A stretch of 64,000 nt of DNA, taken from assembly GCF_050871315.1 (NCBI RefSeq), contig NZ_JBJLRE010000002.1, one strand, 5' to 3'. How positions within the stretch are numbered: position 1 is the stretch's first letter; every line of letters starts with the position of its first letter. The position numbers were made by a program, and so were the translations under genes. Below, one piece after another: positions 37,661 to 45,439 of the stretch. Source of the stretch: Kineococcus gynurae. GTDB lineage: Bacteria > Actinomycetota > Actinomycetes > Actinomycetales > Kineococcaceae. The notes beneath the pieces were generated by a model. The model was not told the origin of the DNA, did no database searches, and saw only the letters and a program-made list of their open reading frames with translations.

Positions 37661-38901
37661 GGTCGGACCCGCCCGGGCTCCGGATCAGCGGGGCCACCCG
37701 GGTCGTCCGGGGCCGAGGGGACCCCCGAGGTCTCCGGCCCGGGCAGCGTGGGGACCCGCAGCCGCACCCGGGTGCCCTCGCCGCGCCGGGAGGTGATCGT
37801 GGCCGAGCCGCCGACCGAGGCCATCCGGCCCCGGATCGAGACGGCCAGCCCGAGTCCGCGCCCCCCGGAGCGGTCGGGGTCGAAACCGACCCCGTCGTCG
37901 GCGACGTCGACCACGAGGGTGTCCGCCGGCCCGGGCACGACCTCGAGGTGCACGGTCGGCACGGACCCGTCGGGACGGCCGGCGTGGCGGGCCACGTTGC
38001 GCAGCGCCTCGGCGGCGGCCACGGTCACCGCCTCGGCCACGTCGGCCCCGACCCGCGCACCGGTCGTCGGCGGGGCGACCCCCACGAGCTGCACCCGTTG
38101 ACGGCGGGCCATCCGGTTCAGGTCCCGCGCGAGCAGTCCCACGGCGACCGAGGACGCGGGGGGCGCGGAAGGGGCGGTGTCGCCGCCGAGCTGGGCGCGG
38201 GCCCCGGCCGCGGCCCGGGTCGCGGTCCGCCGGTCCTGCCGGGTCCGGGCCGCGGCCACCGTCCCCAGCGTCGCCAGCACCTCGTCGTGCACGATCGCGT
38301 CCCACCGGGCCTCGGCGGCGGCCCGCGCCGCGACCGCGGCCGCCTCCGCGGTCGCCTCGGCCAGCCGGGCGCGGGCCCGGCCGACCCCGTCGGCGGCGTC
38401 GACCATGGCCTGCGAGGCCACCGCCGTCATCGGGGCGACGACCAGGAGCAGGGTCAGGTCGACGACGGTCTGCGTCGCGGGGCTGCCCGGCCCCATGAGC
38501 ACGTCGTGGAGCACCCGCAACCCGCAGTGCGCGAGGCCGGCGATCAGGCCCCCGCGCAGACCGAACGCCAGCGCCCCGGCCGCCATGGTCAGCGGGGACA
38601 GTCCGAGCACCCAGGGCGGTTCCGTCCCCACCGGCGGTCCGAGCAGGGCGTGGGTCAGCAGCGCGAGGTCGCCCCACACCAGCAGGAGCAGCCCGGGGCC
38701 GCGCAGGGACGGTCCCGGGTCGCGCAGCAGCCAACCCAGCCGGGCCGCGACGGCGACACCGCTGACGGCGACCGCCACCGTCCACGCCGGGGCCTGCCGC
38801 CCCACCGCGAGCGCCGAGGCGGTCGAGAGCCCGGGCAGCGTGCTCAGCATCGACAGGACGAGGGTGAGCAGCACCAGCCGCCGGGCGTTGACCGGGGTCA
38901 C
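37657..38901 (-). CDS. Two-component sensor histidine kinase
   Basis: A 414-residue sensor kinase. About five to six spans occupy residues 1-165. A coiled segment rich in Ala/Arg follows, then an H-box variant (RWDAIVHDEVLATLGTV, His near 203). The HATPase_c domain has AAEALRNVARHAG (N-box), VADDGVGFDPDR (G1) and GRGLGLAVSIRGRM (G2). The HDEVL H-box is that of NarL/LuxR-partner kinases. It is likely to phosphorylate the response regulator encoded just upstream at 38926. The C-terminal tail is Pro/Gly-rich. The signal is unknown. Confidence 0.85.
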   Translation of the reverse strand: MTPVNARRLVLLTLVLSMLSTLPGLSTASALAVGRQAPAWTVAVAVSGVAVAARLGWLLRDPGPSLRGPGLLLLVWGDLALLTHALLGPPVGTEPPWVLGLSPLTMAAGALAFGLRGGLIAGLAHCGLRVLHDVLMGPGSPATQTVVDLTLLLVVAPMTAVASQAMVDAADGVGRARARLAEATAEAAAVAARAAAEARWDAIVHDEVLATLGTVAAARTRQDRRTATRAAAGARAQLGGDTAPSAPPASSVAVGLLARDLNRMARRQRVQLVGVAPPTTGARVGADVAEAVTVAAAEALRNVARHAGRPDGSVPTVHLEVVPGPADTLVVDVADDGVGFDPDRSGGRGLGLAVSIRGRMASVGGSATITSRRGEGTRVRLRVPTLPGPETSGVPSAPDDPGGPADPEPGRVRP

Positions 38902-38925
38902 GTCGAGCTGACCGCGGGCACGGCC

Positions 38926-39660
38926 TCAGCCCTCGCCGGGGCCGCTGCCGGTCACCGGCGCGATGACGCCGTCCTCGACCGCCCGGTGGTACAGCTCCAT
39001 GCGCGTGTAGGCCGGTCGGTCCACGGCCGCGTACTTGGCCCGGATGCGTTTGAGGTAGCTCTTGGCCGTCTCGTGCCCGACCCCGAGGCGCAGCGCGACC
39101 GATCGGGCCGGCATCCCACCCGCGTAGAGCTCGAGCACCCGCCGTTCCTGCAGGGAGAGGTGGTCGGCGAGGGTCTGGGAGTGCTGGAGGGTCGCCGCGG
39201 TCTCGGCCGACTCCGGGGTCTCCCCGGCGCCGGCCGCCCACAGCGCCTCGGCCACCGTGGCCACCGGCCGGTCCTTGAGCAGGACACCCAGGGCCCCGGC
39301 CCGCAGGGCCTCCAGGGCCGCGTCGGGACTGCGTCCCTCGGTGTAGACGAGCACCGCGACCCCGGCCCGGAGGAGCCGCTCGACGTTGCGGGCCGGGCGC
39401 GACTCGTCGCCCAGGCGCAGGTCGAGCAGCACCACGTCGACCGGTGGGGCCTCGGGCGCACGGCTCACGGACCGCGCGAACCCGGCGAGGAGTTCGTCGA
39501 CGGTGGGGGCGGTGGCGACCAGCCGGATGCGGTGGTCGAGCTGGGCGAGCTCGACCCGCAACCCGCTCAGCAGTGCGGGGTGGTCGTCGACGGCGGCGAC
39601 GCGCAGGTCCCCGCCGCCCTCCGCCCCGTCCCCGCCCGGGTCGTGCACGCCGTCCGGCAC
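38926..39660 (-). CDS. LuxR/NarL-type response regulator
   Basis: A 244-residue regulator. The receiver domain has VAAVDDHPALLSGL (acidic pair), DVVLLDLRLGDES (phospho-acceptor Asp) and GVLLKDRPVATVAE (conserved Lys). The C-terminal HTH is LSLQERRVLELYAGGMPARSVALRLGV, then a recognition helix HETAKSYLKRIRAKY. The GTG at 39660 has GGGAGGG about 7 nt upstream and is preferred over the GTG at 39711. It heads an apparent operon: regulator, kinase, kinase-like protein, with the MacAB-like exporter after a 137-bp gap. Confidence 0.88.
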   Translation of the reverse strand: MPDGVHDPGGDGAEGGGDLRVAAVDDHPALLSGLRVELAQLDHRIRLVATAPTVDELLAGFARSVSRAPEAPPVDVVLLDLRLGDESRPARNVERLLRAGVAVLVYTEGRSPDAALEALRAGALGVLLKDRPVATVAEALWAAGAGETPESAETAATLQHSQTLADHLSLQERRVLELYAGGMPARSVALRLGVGHETAKSYLKRIRAKYAAVDRPAYTRMELYHRAVEDGVIAPVTGSGPGEG

Positions 39661-39740
39661 GACGGCCCCCTCCCTGCCCGGACCCGCTGCCCGGGCCACG
39701 AAGGTATACACCGTAGCGATGTCGTACAGGGTGCAAGGTC

Positions 39741-39767
39741 CCTACCCTCACCCGGCGGGAGGGTAGG
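39741..39767 (-). terminator. Hairpin at the end of msrA
   Basis: A 9-bp perfect stem CCTACCCTC/GAGGGTAGG (39741-39749 with 39759-39767) with a 9-nt loop. It overlaps the last codons of msrA, so it may end that message just upstream of the response regulator. Confidence 0.5.
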
Positions 39768-40464
39768 AGACCCGGGCAATCAAACGGCGACGGTCAGCTG
39801 CCGGTGCGGCCAGGCCGATCTGGCAGGTCAGGCCGTTGGGACCGTGCGTGCAGTACCCGTTGGGGATCTTGTGCAGGTACTGCTGGTGGTGGTCCTCGGC
39901 GTAGTAGAAGGGGCCGGCCTCGCTCACCGGACGGATCTCGGTGGTGATCTGCCCGTGCCCGTGCGCGGTGACCTCGGCCTGGAAGGTCTCCCGGGTCTGC
40001 TGCGCGGCCCGCAGCTGCTCGTCGGTGCTCGTGTAGATCGCCGAGCGGTACTCGGTGCCCCGGTCGTTGCCCTGCCGGTAGCCCTGGGTCGGGTCGTGGT
40101 TCTCCCAGAACACCTTGAGCAGCTGTTCGGCCGAGGTCTGCTCCGGGTCGTAGGCGACCAGGACGGTCTCGGCGTGGCCGGTGCGACCCGTCACGGACTC
40201 CTCGTAGGTCGGGTTCTCGGTGAACCCGCCCTGGTACCCGACGGCGGTCGTGACGACCCCCGGCTGGCGCCAGAAGATGCGTTCGGCCCCCCAGAAGCAG
40301 CCCATCGCCAGGGACAGGGTCTGGGTGCCCTCGGGCCAGGGGCCCTCGAGCGGCGTACCGAGCACCTCGTGCGTGCGGGGCACGAAGAACGGACGGGTGG
40401 GCCGGCCCGGGAGGGCGTCGGCGGCGGTCACCATCTCCGTCTTGAAGCGGTTTCCGAACAGCAT
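39748..40464 (-). CDS. msrA: Peptide-methionine (S)-S-oxide reductase MsrA
   Basis: A 238-residue repair enzyme that reduces methionine-S-sulfoxide with thioredoxin. The catalytic segment is AMGCFWGAERIFW (nucleophilic Cys near 55). The recognition residues are in TAVGYQGGFTENPTYEE, GHAETVLVAYDPE and RGTEYRSAIYT. The resolving Cys is in NGYCTHGPNGL near the C-terminus. The N-terminal 45 residues (start MLFGNRFKTEMV) are the extended form seen in many actinobacteria. The ATG at 40464 has AGGAG about 10 nt upstream. It is divergent from the cystathionine gamma-synthase gene, a sulfur-metabolism neighbour. Confidence 0.95.
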   Translation of the reverse strand: MLFGNRFKTEMVTAADALPGRPTRPFFVPRTHEVLGTPLEGPWPEGTQTLSLAMGCFWGAERIFWRQPGVVTTAVGYQGGFTENPTYEESVTGRTGHAETVLVAYDPEQTSAEQLLKVFWENHDPTQGYRQGNDRGTEYRSAIYTSTDEQLRAAQQTRETFQAEVTAHGHGQITTEIRPVSEAGPFYYAEDHHQQYLHKIPNGYCTHGPNGLTCQIGLAAPAADRRRLIARVSYPPAG

Positions 40465-40553
40465 GTCGTCAGGCTCCTTCCGCTGTCGTACCCCGATCAA
40501 CCACGACCGGCCCGCAGACGTTCCCGGCGCCCGGGGCCGGGTCGCGGGCCTCG

Positions 40554-40559
40554 TAGACT
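40554..40559 (+). promoter_or_regulatory. -10 box of a leaderless promoter (TAGACT)
   Basis: A TAGACT hexamer lies 8 nt before the GTG start at 40568, with no Shine-Dalgarno sequence between. Confidence 0.5.
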
Positions 40560-40567
40560 CCTCCGCC

Positions 40568-41755
40568 GTGAGCACCCCCGCGACCCCCCAGCACGGCTTC
40601 TCCACCCGCGCGCTGCACGCCGGTCAGGAGCCCGACCCCGCGACCGGTGCGGTGGTCACCCCGATCTACCAGACCTCCACCTACAAGCAGGACGGCGTCG
40701 GCGGTCTGCGCACGGGGCTCGGGACCGGCTACGAGTACTCGCGCTCGGGCAACCCGACGCGGACCGCGCTGGAGATCCAGCTCGCCTCCCTGGAGCAGGG
40801 TCACCAGGCCTTCGCCTTCGCCTCCGGCCTCGCCGCCGAGGACGCGATCCTGCGGGCCCTGCTCAAGCCCGGCGACCACGTCGTCGTCCCCAACGACGCG
40901 TACGGCGGCACCTACCGCCTGGTCAAGCGCGTCGCCGAACCGTGGGGCGTCGAGCACACCCCGGCCGACCTCACCTCCCTCGACGCGGTCCGCGCGGCGA
41001 TCCGTTCAGGGACCACGCGCCTCGTCTGGGTCGAGACCCCCACCAACCCGCTGCTCTCGATCGGCGACATCGCGGCGCTCGCCGAGCTCGCCCACGAGGT
41101 GGGGGCCCTGCTCGTGGTCGACAACACGTTCGCGACGCCCTACCTGCAGACGCCGCTGACCCTGGGCGCCGACCTCGTCGTGCACTCCACGACGAAGTAC
41201 TGCGGCGGGCATTCCGACGTCGTCGGCGGGGCGGTCGTGGTCCGGGCCGGTGACGACGGTCGCGGCGAGGACCTCGCGGAGCGGATCGGGTTCCACCAGA
41301 ACGCGATGGGGGCCGTGCCCGGGGCGTTCGACTCCTGGCTGGTGCAGCGCGGGCTGAAGACGCTCGGGGTCCGGATGGACCGGCACTGCGAGAACGCCGA
41401 GCGGATCGTGGAGTTCCTGCTCGGGCACCCGCGGGTCGCCTCGGTCCTCTACCCGGGGCTGCCCGAGCACACCAACCACGCCGTCGCGGCGCGGCAGATG
41501 TCGCGCTTCGGCGGGATGATCTCGTTCCGGACCCGCGGCGTCGAGGACGCCCTGCAGGTCTGCAAGTCCACCGAGCTGTTCACCCTGGCGGAGTCCCTGG
41601 GCGGGGTCGAATCGCTCATCGAGCACCCGGGTCGGATGACGCACGCCTCGGTCGCCGGGTCGCTGCTGGAGGTCCCCGACGACCTGGTCCGGTTGTCGGT
41701 GGGGATCGAGGACGTGGCCGACCTCATCGCCGACCTCGACTCCGCCCTGGCCTGA
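40568..41755 (+). CDS. metB: Cystathionine gamma-synthase / gamma-lyase
   Basis: A 395-residue PLP enzyme of the Cys/Met metabolism family. Marks are RALHAGQEPDPATGAVVTPIYQ at the start, YEYSRSGNPTR, FASGLAAEDAIL, VWVETPTNPLL, VVDNTFATPYLQ, and VHSTTKYCGGHSDVVGGAVV with the PLP Lys. The C-terminus has LAESLGGVESLIEHPGRMTH. Actinobacterial members of this type act as synthase (O-acyl-homoserine plus cysteine) and often also as cystathionine gamma-lyase. With cbs in the same window, a role in reverse transsulfuration is plausible. The symbol follows mycobacterial usage; the direction is not decided by sequence. Confidence 0.9.
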   Translation: MSTPATPQHGFSTRALHAGQEPDPATGAVVTPIYQTSTYKQDGVGGLRTGLGTGYEYSRSGNPTRTALEIQLASLEQGHQAFAFASGLAAEDAILRALLKPGDHVVVPNDAYGGTYRLVKRVAEPWGVEHTPADLTSLDAVRAAIRSGTTRLVWVETPTNPLLSIGDIAALAELAHEVGALLVVDNTFATPYLQTPLTLGADLVVHSTTKYCGGHSDVVGGAVVVRAGDDGRGEDLAERIGFHQNAMGAVPGAFDSWLVQRGLKTLGVRMDRHCENAERIVEFLLGHPRVASVLYPGLPEHTNHAVAARQMSRFGGMISFRTRGVEDALQVCKSTELFTLAESLGGVESLIEHPGRMTHASVAGSLLEVPDDLVRLSVGIEDVADLIADLDSALA

Positions 41756-41762
41756 CCCCGGC

Positions 41763-43007
41763 TCAGCGGGCGGCGTCGGAGTGCGCGATGCGGGACAGGC
41801 TGCGCCAGATCAGGACCAGGAACACCGCCGACCCGAGGAAACCCCACCAGAACGGTGCGGTGATCCCGAGGTGCTGGGCCAGGAACCCGCCGATCGCCGC
41901 CCCCAGCACCAGCCCGCCGTAGGTGGCGACGGAGTTAAGGGCGGTCACCCGTCCCTGCAGGGGCAGCGGGACCGCGCGCTGGCGCACCGTGATGGACGTG
42001 GTGCCCCAGACGAAGGCGTGCACGCCGAAGACGAAGAACACCGGCAGGGCCACGAACGGGTTGCGGGTGAGGGCCAGGACGAGGTGGGTCAGGGTCTCCA
42101 CGACGAGGCCCGCCCGCATGATGGTCCCGAGGCTCGTCCAGCGCGTGAGCCGGCCGTAGAGCACGGTCCCGAGCAGGCCGCCGGCGGCGATCGTGGTGCT
42201 GACCAGGCCGAAACCCACGGCGCCCAGCCCCAGCCGGTCGCGCGCGTAGAGGACCAGCAACGACCACGCGGCGCCGTAGGTCAGGTTGAACACGAAGATG
42301 GTCAGCAGCAGGGTGCGGACCGCGTCGTGCCGGACCGTCCAGGCGAAACCCTCGCGCAGGTCCTGGCGGATGCGGCTGCGGGGGCGGTCGGCGTCCGGGG
42401 CCGACGTGCGGATGCGCGCCACCAGGACCGCGGCCAGCCCCGCCAGGGCGGCCTGAGCGGCGAACGGCGTGAAGGCGGTCAGGGTGAACAGGAACGCGCC
42501 CAGCGGCGGTCCGACCAGTTGGTTCACGGTGATGAAGCTGGCCTGCAGGCGGCTGTTGCCCAGGGCCAGGTCGTCGCGGTGGACGATCATCGGGAGCAAC
42601 GTGCTGGCCGTGTTGTCCACGAACACCTCGGCGGTCGCCTGGACGAACAGCACCCCCAGGACGACGGCCACGGGCGGGTCCCCGGACGCGACGAGGACCA
42701 CCAGCACGACCACGACCGCCGCCCGGACCAGGTCGACCGTGAGGATCAGGCGGCGACGGTCCAACCGGTCGGACAGCACCCCGGCGGGCAGGGCGAACAG
42801 CAACGGCGGCAACCACTGCAGGAGCGCGGCGAGGGCGACGACGAACGGGTCGCGCGACAGCGAGGCCACCAGCAGCGGACCGGCGGCCAGCGCGATCCCG
42901 TCGCCGAGGTTGCTGGTGAACGAGGACCCCAGCAGCCAGCGGAAACTCCGCCCCAACCGGGACGGCAGCAGCACCTCGACGGCGACCGCCGGCCCGGGGA
43001 TCCTCAC
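41763..43007 (-). CDS. MFS transporter (EntS/MFS_3-like exporter)
   Basis: A 414-residue major-facilitator protein with about twelve spans. It has the MFS_3/EntS plan: LLGSSFTSNLGDGIALAAGPLL at the first span, LPAGVLSDRLDRRRLILTVD (motif A loop between spans 2 and 3), and a central loop with DLREGFAWTVRH that is typical of this subgroup. Members export siderophores, macrolides or other small molecules, and the substrate is unknown. The GTG at 43007 is chosen for its GGTGGG upstream and because the family start follows; the frame opens at 43043. It is convergent with metB, 8 bp apart. Confidence 0.85.
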   Translation of the reverse strand: MRIPGPAVAVEVLLPSRLGRSFRWLLGSSFTSNLGDGIALAAGPLLVASLSRDPFVVALAALLQWLPPLLFALPAGVLSDRLDRRRLILTVDLVRAAVVVVLVVLVASGDPPVAVVLGVLFVQATAEVFVDNTASTLLPMIVHRDDLALGNSRLQASFITVNQLVGPPLGAFLFTLTAFTPFAAQAALAGLAAVLVARIRTSAPDADRPRSRIRQDLREGFAWTVRHDAVRTLLLTIFVFNLTYGAAWSLLVLYARDRLGLGAVGFGLVSTTIAAGGLLGTVLYGRLTRWTSLGTIMRAGLVVETLTHLVLALTRNPFVALPVFFVFGVHAFVWGTTSITVRQRAVPLPLQGRVTALNSVATYGGLVLGAAIGGFLAQHLGITAPFWWGFLGSAVFLVLIWRSLSRIAHSDAAR

Positions 43008-43107
43008 CGACCCACCCTGGCGGAGCCGGGGGAGGGCGGGCAAACCCGTTACGGAGGCGGGCTGGACCGCACCCTCTTTCGGTCATGACTCGAGCGCGGC
43101 AGTCGCG

Positions 43108-43470
43108 ATGGTGTGGACCTCGGACGAATCCGGCACCGGGGTGCTCATAGGCGCAGATGGAGAGCCAGTGGCCGCACGGATGGTGCTTGCGGCTGCGGAC
43201 GCCTTGCACGACGCCGTCATCGACGAGCTGCTGCTGGGTCTCACCACCTGGCCCCCCTGTCCGCTGCATTCAGCCAGTCACCCGCTCAGTCCCCGCTTGA
43301 GAGCACCAGTAGCGGAGCGCAGACAAGATCTCGACGAGGCCCTCTATCCCGAGGTCGACGTGGTATGGGTGTGCTTGCGGACCGGCGAGGTGGTCTGCCG
43401 GGTCGGAGAACTGAGGACCATGCCGTCCCGCACAGCACGAAAGGGATCTGTCGCCGGGGAGGAATCGTGA
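43108..43470 (+). CDS. Hypothetical protein with a conserved Trp/Cys/His segment
   Basis: A 120-residue soluble protein. The middle part (VIDELLLGLTTWPPCPLHSASHPLSP) and a later VVWVCLRTGEVVCRVGEL resemble a small actinobacterial hypothetical family in which a CPLH..H segment and a WxC..TG..V.RIGEL segment recur. The Cys/His pattern suggests metal binding, which is inference. The ATG at 43108 lacks a clear ribosome-binding site. GC is a little lower than in neighbours. It stands alone between the MFS gene and an antitoxin remnant. Confidence 0.55.
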   Translation: MVWTSDESGTGVLIGADGEPVAARMVLAAADALHDAVIDELLLGLTTWPPCPLHSASHPLSPRLRAPVAERRQDLDEALYPEVDVVWVCLRTGEVVCRVGELRTMPSRTARKGSVAGEES

Positions 43471-43505
43471 CCCTTCCGATTGCCGACGGGGGTGTGTTGA
43501 AAGAA

Positions 43506-43643
43506 TCACCGACTCTGTCTCTCATCGCCTAGCGTCGTCCAGGGTTGGTCCAAGCCGGTCCGCAGCGACGACAGCCCGGCCTTGCGGACGTGGCCGTCGA
43601 GAACGGCGACGTCGGCCTCGGAGAGGCTGGTGCTGAGCTTCAC
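43506..43643 (-). pseudogene. Ribbon-helix-helix antitoxin remnant
   Basis: From a GTG at 43643 the frame reads VKLSTSLSEADVAVLDGHVR, then KAGLSS. This is the start of the MazE/CopG-like ribbon-helix-helix antitoxins common in actinobacteria (usual form MKxSxSLxEEDVAFLDEYxRRxGxxSRS). After KAGLSS the expected arm and helix (SRSAxLxxAxxxLR) are missing and the frame ends after 45 residues, so the gene looks truncated. No toxin gene is next to it. A longer open frame upstream to 43886 is antisense to the XRE gene and unlikely to be coding. Confidence 0.5.
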
Positions 43644-43758
43644 GCCCTCGATGCTGCCGCGGTAGTACCGAGCCCGCCGCCGTCTGGGCAGCGGGGTCGA
43701 CTCCCTGAGGGGCCGCACGACTCTTGTGCTCGACGTTGTGTTCCCGCAACATTGAGGC

Positions 43759-44079
43759 ATGGCGCGCAACGTCGGGGGGTCGAACGACAACAAGCACCTG
43801 TACAACCGCCTCGCCGTGCTGCGCGCCGAGCGGGGCACCACCCGCCGCCAGCTCGCCGAGGCCGTCGGGGTCAATGTCCAGACCATCGGCTTCCTCGAAC
43901 GGGGTGACTACGGCCCCTCCGTCGAGCTCGCTCTGCGGCTGGCCGGCCACTTCGGTCTCCCCGTGGAAGCGGTCTTCTCCCTCACCCCGTTCCCGCCCAT
44001 GTCCGCCCAGCTCTACCCCGCCCCCACGGCGCCGGCTGCGCCGCCGACGACGTCCGCCCAGGCAGGAGCGACCACATGA
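43759..44079 (+). CDS. XRE-family transcriptional regulator
   Basis: A 106-residue regulator. The HTH spans about residues 14-72: LYNRLAVLRAERGTTRRQL, AEAVGVNVQTIGFLERGDYG, and PSVELALRLAGHFGLPVEAV. This YozG-like subgroup is usually followed by a small membrane protein gene, as here. The C-terminal 30 residues are Pro/Ala/Thr-rich and disordered. Its stop overlaps the ATG of the membrane protein gene (ATGA, 44076-44079). Target genes are unknown; autoregulation of the pair is likely. Confidence 0.85.
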   Translation: MARNVGGSNDNKHLYNRLAVLRAERGTTRRQLAEAVGVNVQTIGFLERGDYGPSVELALRLAGHFGLPVEAVFSLTPFPPMSAQLYPAPTAPAAPPTTSAQAGATT

Positions 44080-44606
44080 ACCCCCTCGGCACCCACCGGG
44101 CCCAGACCGACGCCCGGTTGCAGGAACGACGTCAGTCGCCGTTGCCGCCGTGGTTGGCCACCCGCATCTCGCGCCGGGCCCTCGCTCTGCTTCCCGTGGC
44201 CACCTTCGGGCTCGGCGTGACCGCTGCCACGGTCGGTGGGCCGGCAACCCCGACGGTGGTGGGTGCGATGGCCGTCGTGGGCAGCGTCGGCCTGGGCGCG
44301 CTGCGCCGCGCGACCCGGATGCTCGACCACGCCCCCGAGAACCTGCTCGACGAGCGGGAGATCAGCGACCGCGACCACGCCTACCGGCGCGGTTCCCGGC
44401 TCACCATGGTCCTGCTGGGTGTACTGGCCGGGCTGGCGATGCTCAACGACTTCCTGGTGCGGCAGGCGGACGGGCGACTCGTCGAGAGCCAGGGCTGGTG
44501 GGCGCTGACCTTCTCGGCGCTCCTGACCGCGGGCATGCTGCCCGCGGCCGCGCTGGCCTGGTACTGGCGCGATCCGGTGGACGAGGGCGACGACGTCGTC
44601 GGCTGA
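44076..44606 (+). CDS. Membrane protein paired with the XRE regulator
   Basis: A 176-residue protein with four hydrophobic segments (about 37-55, 60-75, 110-128 and 145-162). The cytoplasmic loop LLDEREISDRDHAYRR (residues about 90-105) is typical of the membrane partners of YozG-like regulators. Translation is coupled to the regulator by a four-base overlap. In such pairs the membrane protein may control the regulator's activity or be its main target. No function is established. The name rests on context more than on domain identity. Confidence 0.7.
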   Translation: MNPLGTHRAQTDARLQERRQSPLPPWLATRISRRALALLPVATFGLGVTAATVGGPATPTVVGAMAVVGSVGLGALRRATRMLDHAPENLLDEREISDRDHAYRRGSRLTMVLLGVLAGLAMLNDFLVRQADGRLVESQGWWALTFSALLTAGMLPAAALAWYWRDPVDEGDDVVG

Positions 44607-44618
44607 GCCCCGTCCTCA

Positions 44619-44636
44619 GACCCGTCTCACGACGCG
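44619..44636. repeat. 18-bp direct repeat, left copy
   Basis: GACCCGTCTCACGACGCG is repeated exactly at 45422-45439. With the preceding CCTC the match extends to 23 bp with one mismatch. The two copies bracket the APH-like gene. Confidence 0.85.
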
Positions 44637-44649
44637 GTGCCCCACGACG

Positions 44650-45411
44650 TCACTTCTGCGCCTTCAGGACGTCGACCTCACAGCCTGGCGCGAACGGGTC
44701 GAACCCGTGCTCGACCAGCCACTGGATGGCCGACAAGCTGCGAAACGACCACCAGCCTCGGATCACGGCCAGGTCGACGGACGAGTCGTAGCCGGTGAGG
44801 ACGTCGGTCAGGTGCTCCTCGTGCCCGAAGGTCAGGGTTGCCACGTCGAACAGAGCATCCCCTGGTGCGGCCTCGGACCAGTCGATCACCCCGGTGACGA
44901 CGTCCCCGTCCACGAACACGTGGTTGCTCTGCAGGTCCCCATGGATGAAGGCCGGGGTCCACTCTCGCAGGGCGACCCGAGCGATCTCGTGGTTGCGTGA
45001 GATCAGGTCGACCGGGAGCACGTCGTTGTCGAGGAGCCAATGGCACTGCCGGTCGAGGTTCGTCTCGATCTCCTCCAGTTCTCGACCTGGCCAGGGAGGG
45101 AGCGGTGCGTCGTGCAGTTGTCGAAGGGCGGCGCCCGCAGCGGTCCAGGCGCGGGGCGACGCGGTCGAGAGCTGCCCCAGGCGTCCCAGCGCTGACCCCG
45201 GCAGGGCGGCCAACGCGAGAACGAGCCGGTTGTGCCAGAGGACGCGCGGTGTGGGGACTGGCGCCAACGCCATGGCGGCCATCTCGACGTTCGTGCGCGC
45301 CGGGTCTGCGTCGACCTTGAGGAAGACCTCGCCGACGCGCAAGGTGGCCCGCTCCTGGTGGGCGACGACGATCTCGACCTCAGTCACGCCCATCATCATG
45401 ACCGCAGCCAT
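44650..45411 (-). CDS. APH-family phosphotransferase, flanked by direct repeats
   Basis: A 253-residue member of the aminoglycoside phosphotransferase (PF01636) family. The catalytic loop is PAFIHGDLQSNHVFVDG and the metal-binding Asp is in VTGVIDWSEAAPGD. The N-lobe has EVFLKVDADPARTNVEM. The ATG at 45411 has GAGGG just upstream. The gene, including its leader, sits between two copies of an 18-bp repeat. One copy contains the stop codon of the VWA gene upstream, as if the APH gene was inserted by recombination. GC is somewhat below the neighbours. The substrate is unknown; antibiotic inactivation is possible but not shown. Confidence 0.78.
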   Translation of the reverse strand: MAAVMMMGVTEVEIVVAHQERATLRVGEVFLKVDADPARTNVEMAAMALAPVPTPRVLWHNRLVLALAALPGSALGRLGQLSTASPRAWTAAGAALRQLHDAPLPPWPGRELEEIETNLDRQCHWLLDNDVLPVDLISRNHEIARVALREWTPAFIHGDLQSNHVFVDGDVVTGVIDWSEAAPGDALFDVATLTFGHEEHLTDVLTGYDSSVDLAVIRGWWSFRSLSAIQWLVEHGFDPFAPGCEVDVLKAQK

Positions 45412-45421
45412 GCTGCCCTCG

Positions 45422-45439
45422 GACCCGTCTCACGACGCG
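45422..45439. repeat. 18-bp direct repeat, right copy
   Basis: This is the second copy of the repeat at 44619-44636. It includes the TGA stop codon of the VWA gene (45430-45432, minus strand). Confidence 0.85.

Noticed and set aside
40465..40567. Possible S-box or other sulfur riboswitch between msrA and metB
   Set aside because: The gap is 103 bp, shows no riboswitch-like stem set, and metB appears leaderless with a -10 box 8 nt before its start.
43113..43532. A 139-codon plus-strand frame overlapping the 120-aa hypothetical gene
   Set aside because: It is Arg/Ser-rich with no pattern. The alternative frame (43108-43470) has conserved Trp, Cys, His and Gly spacing.
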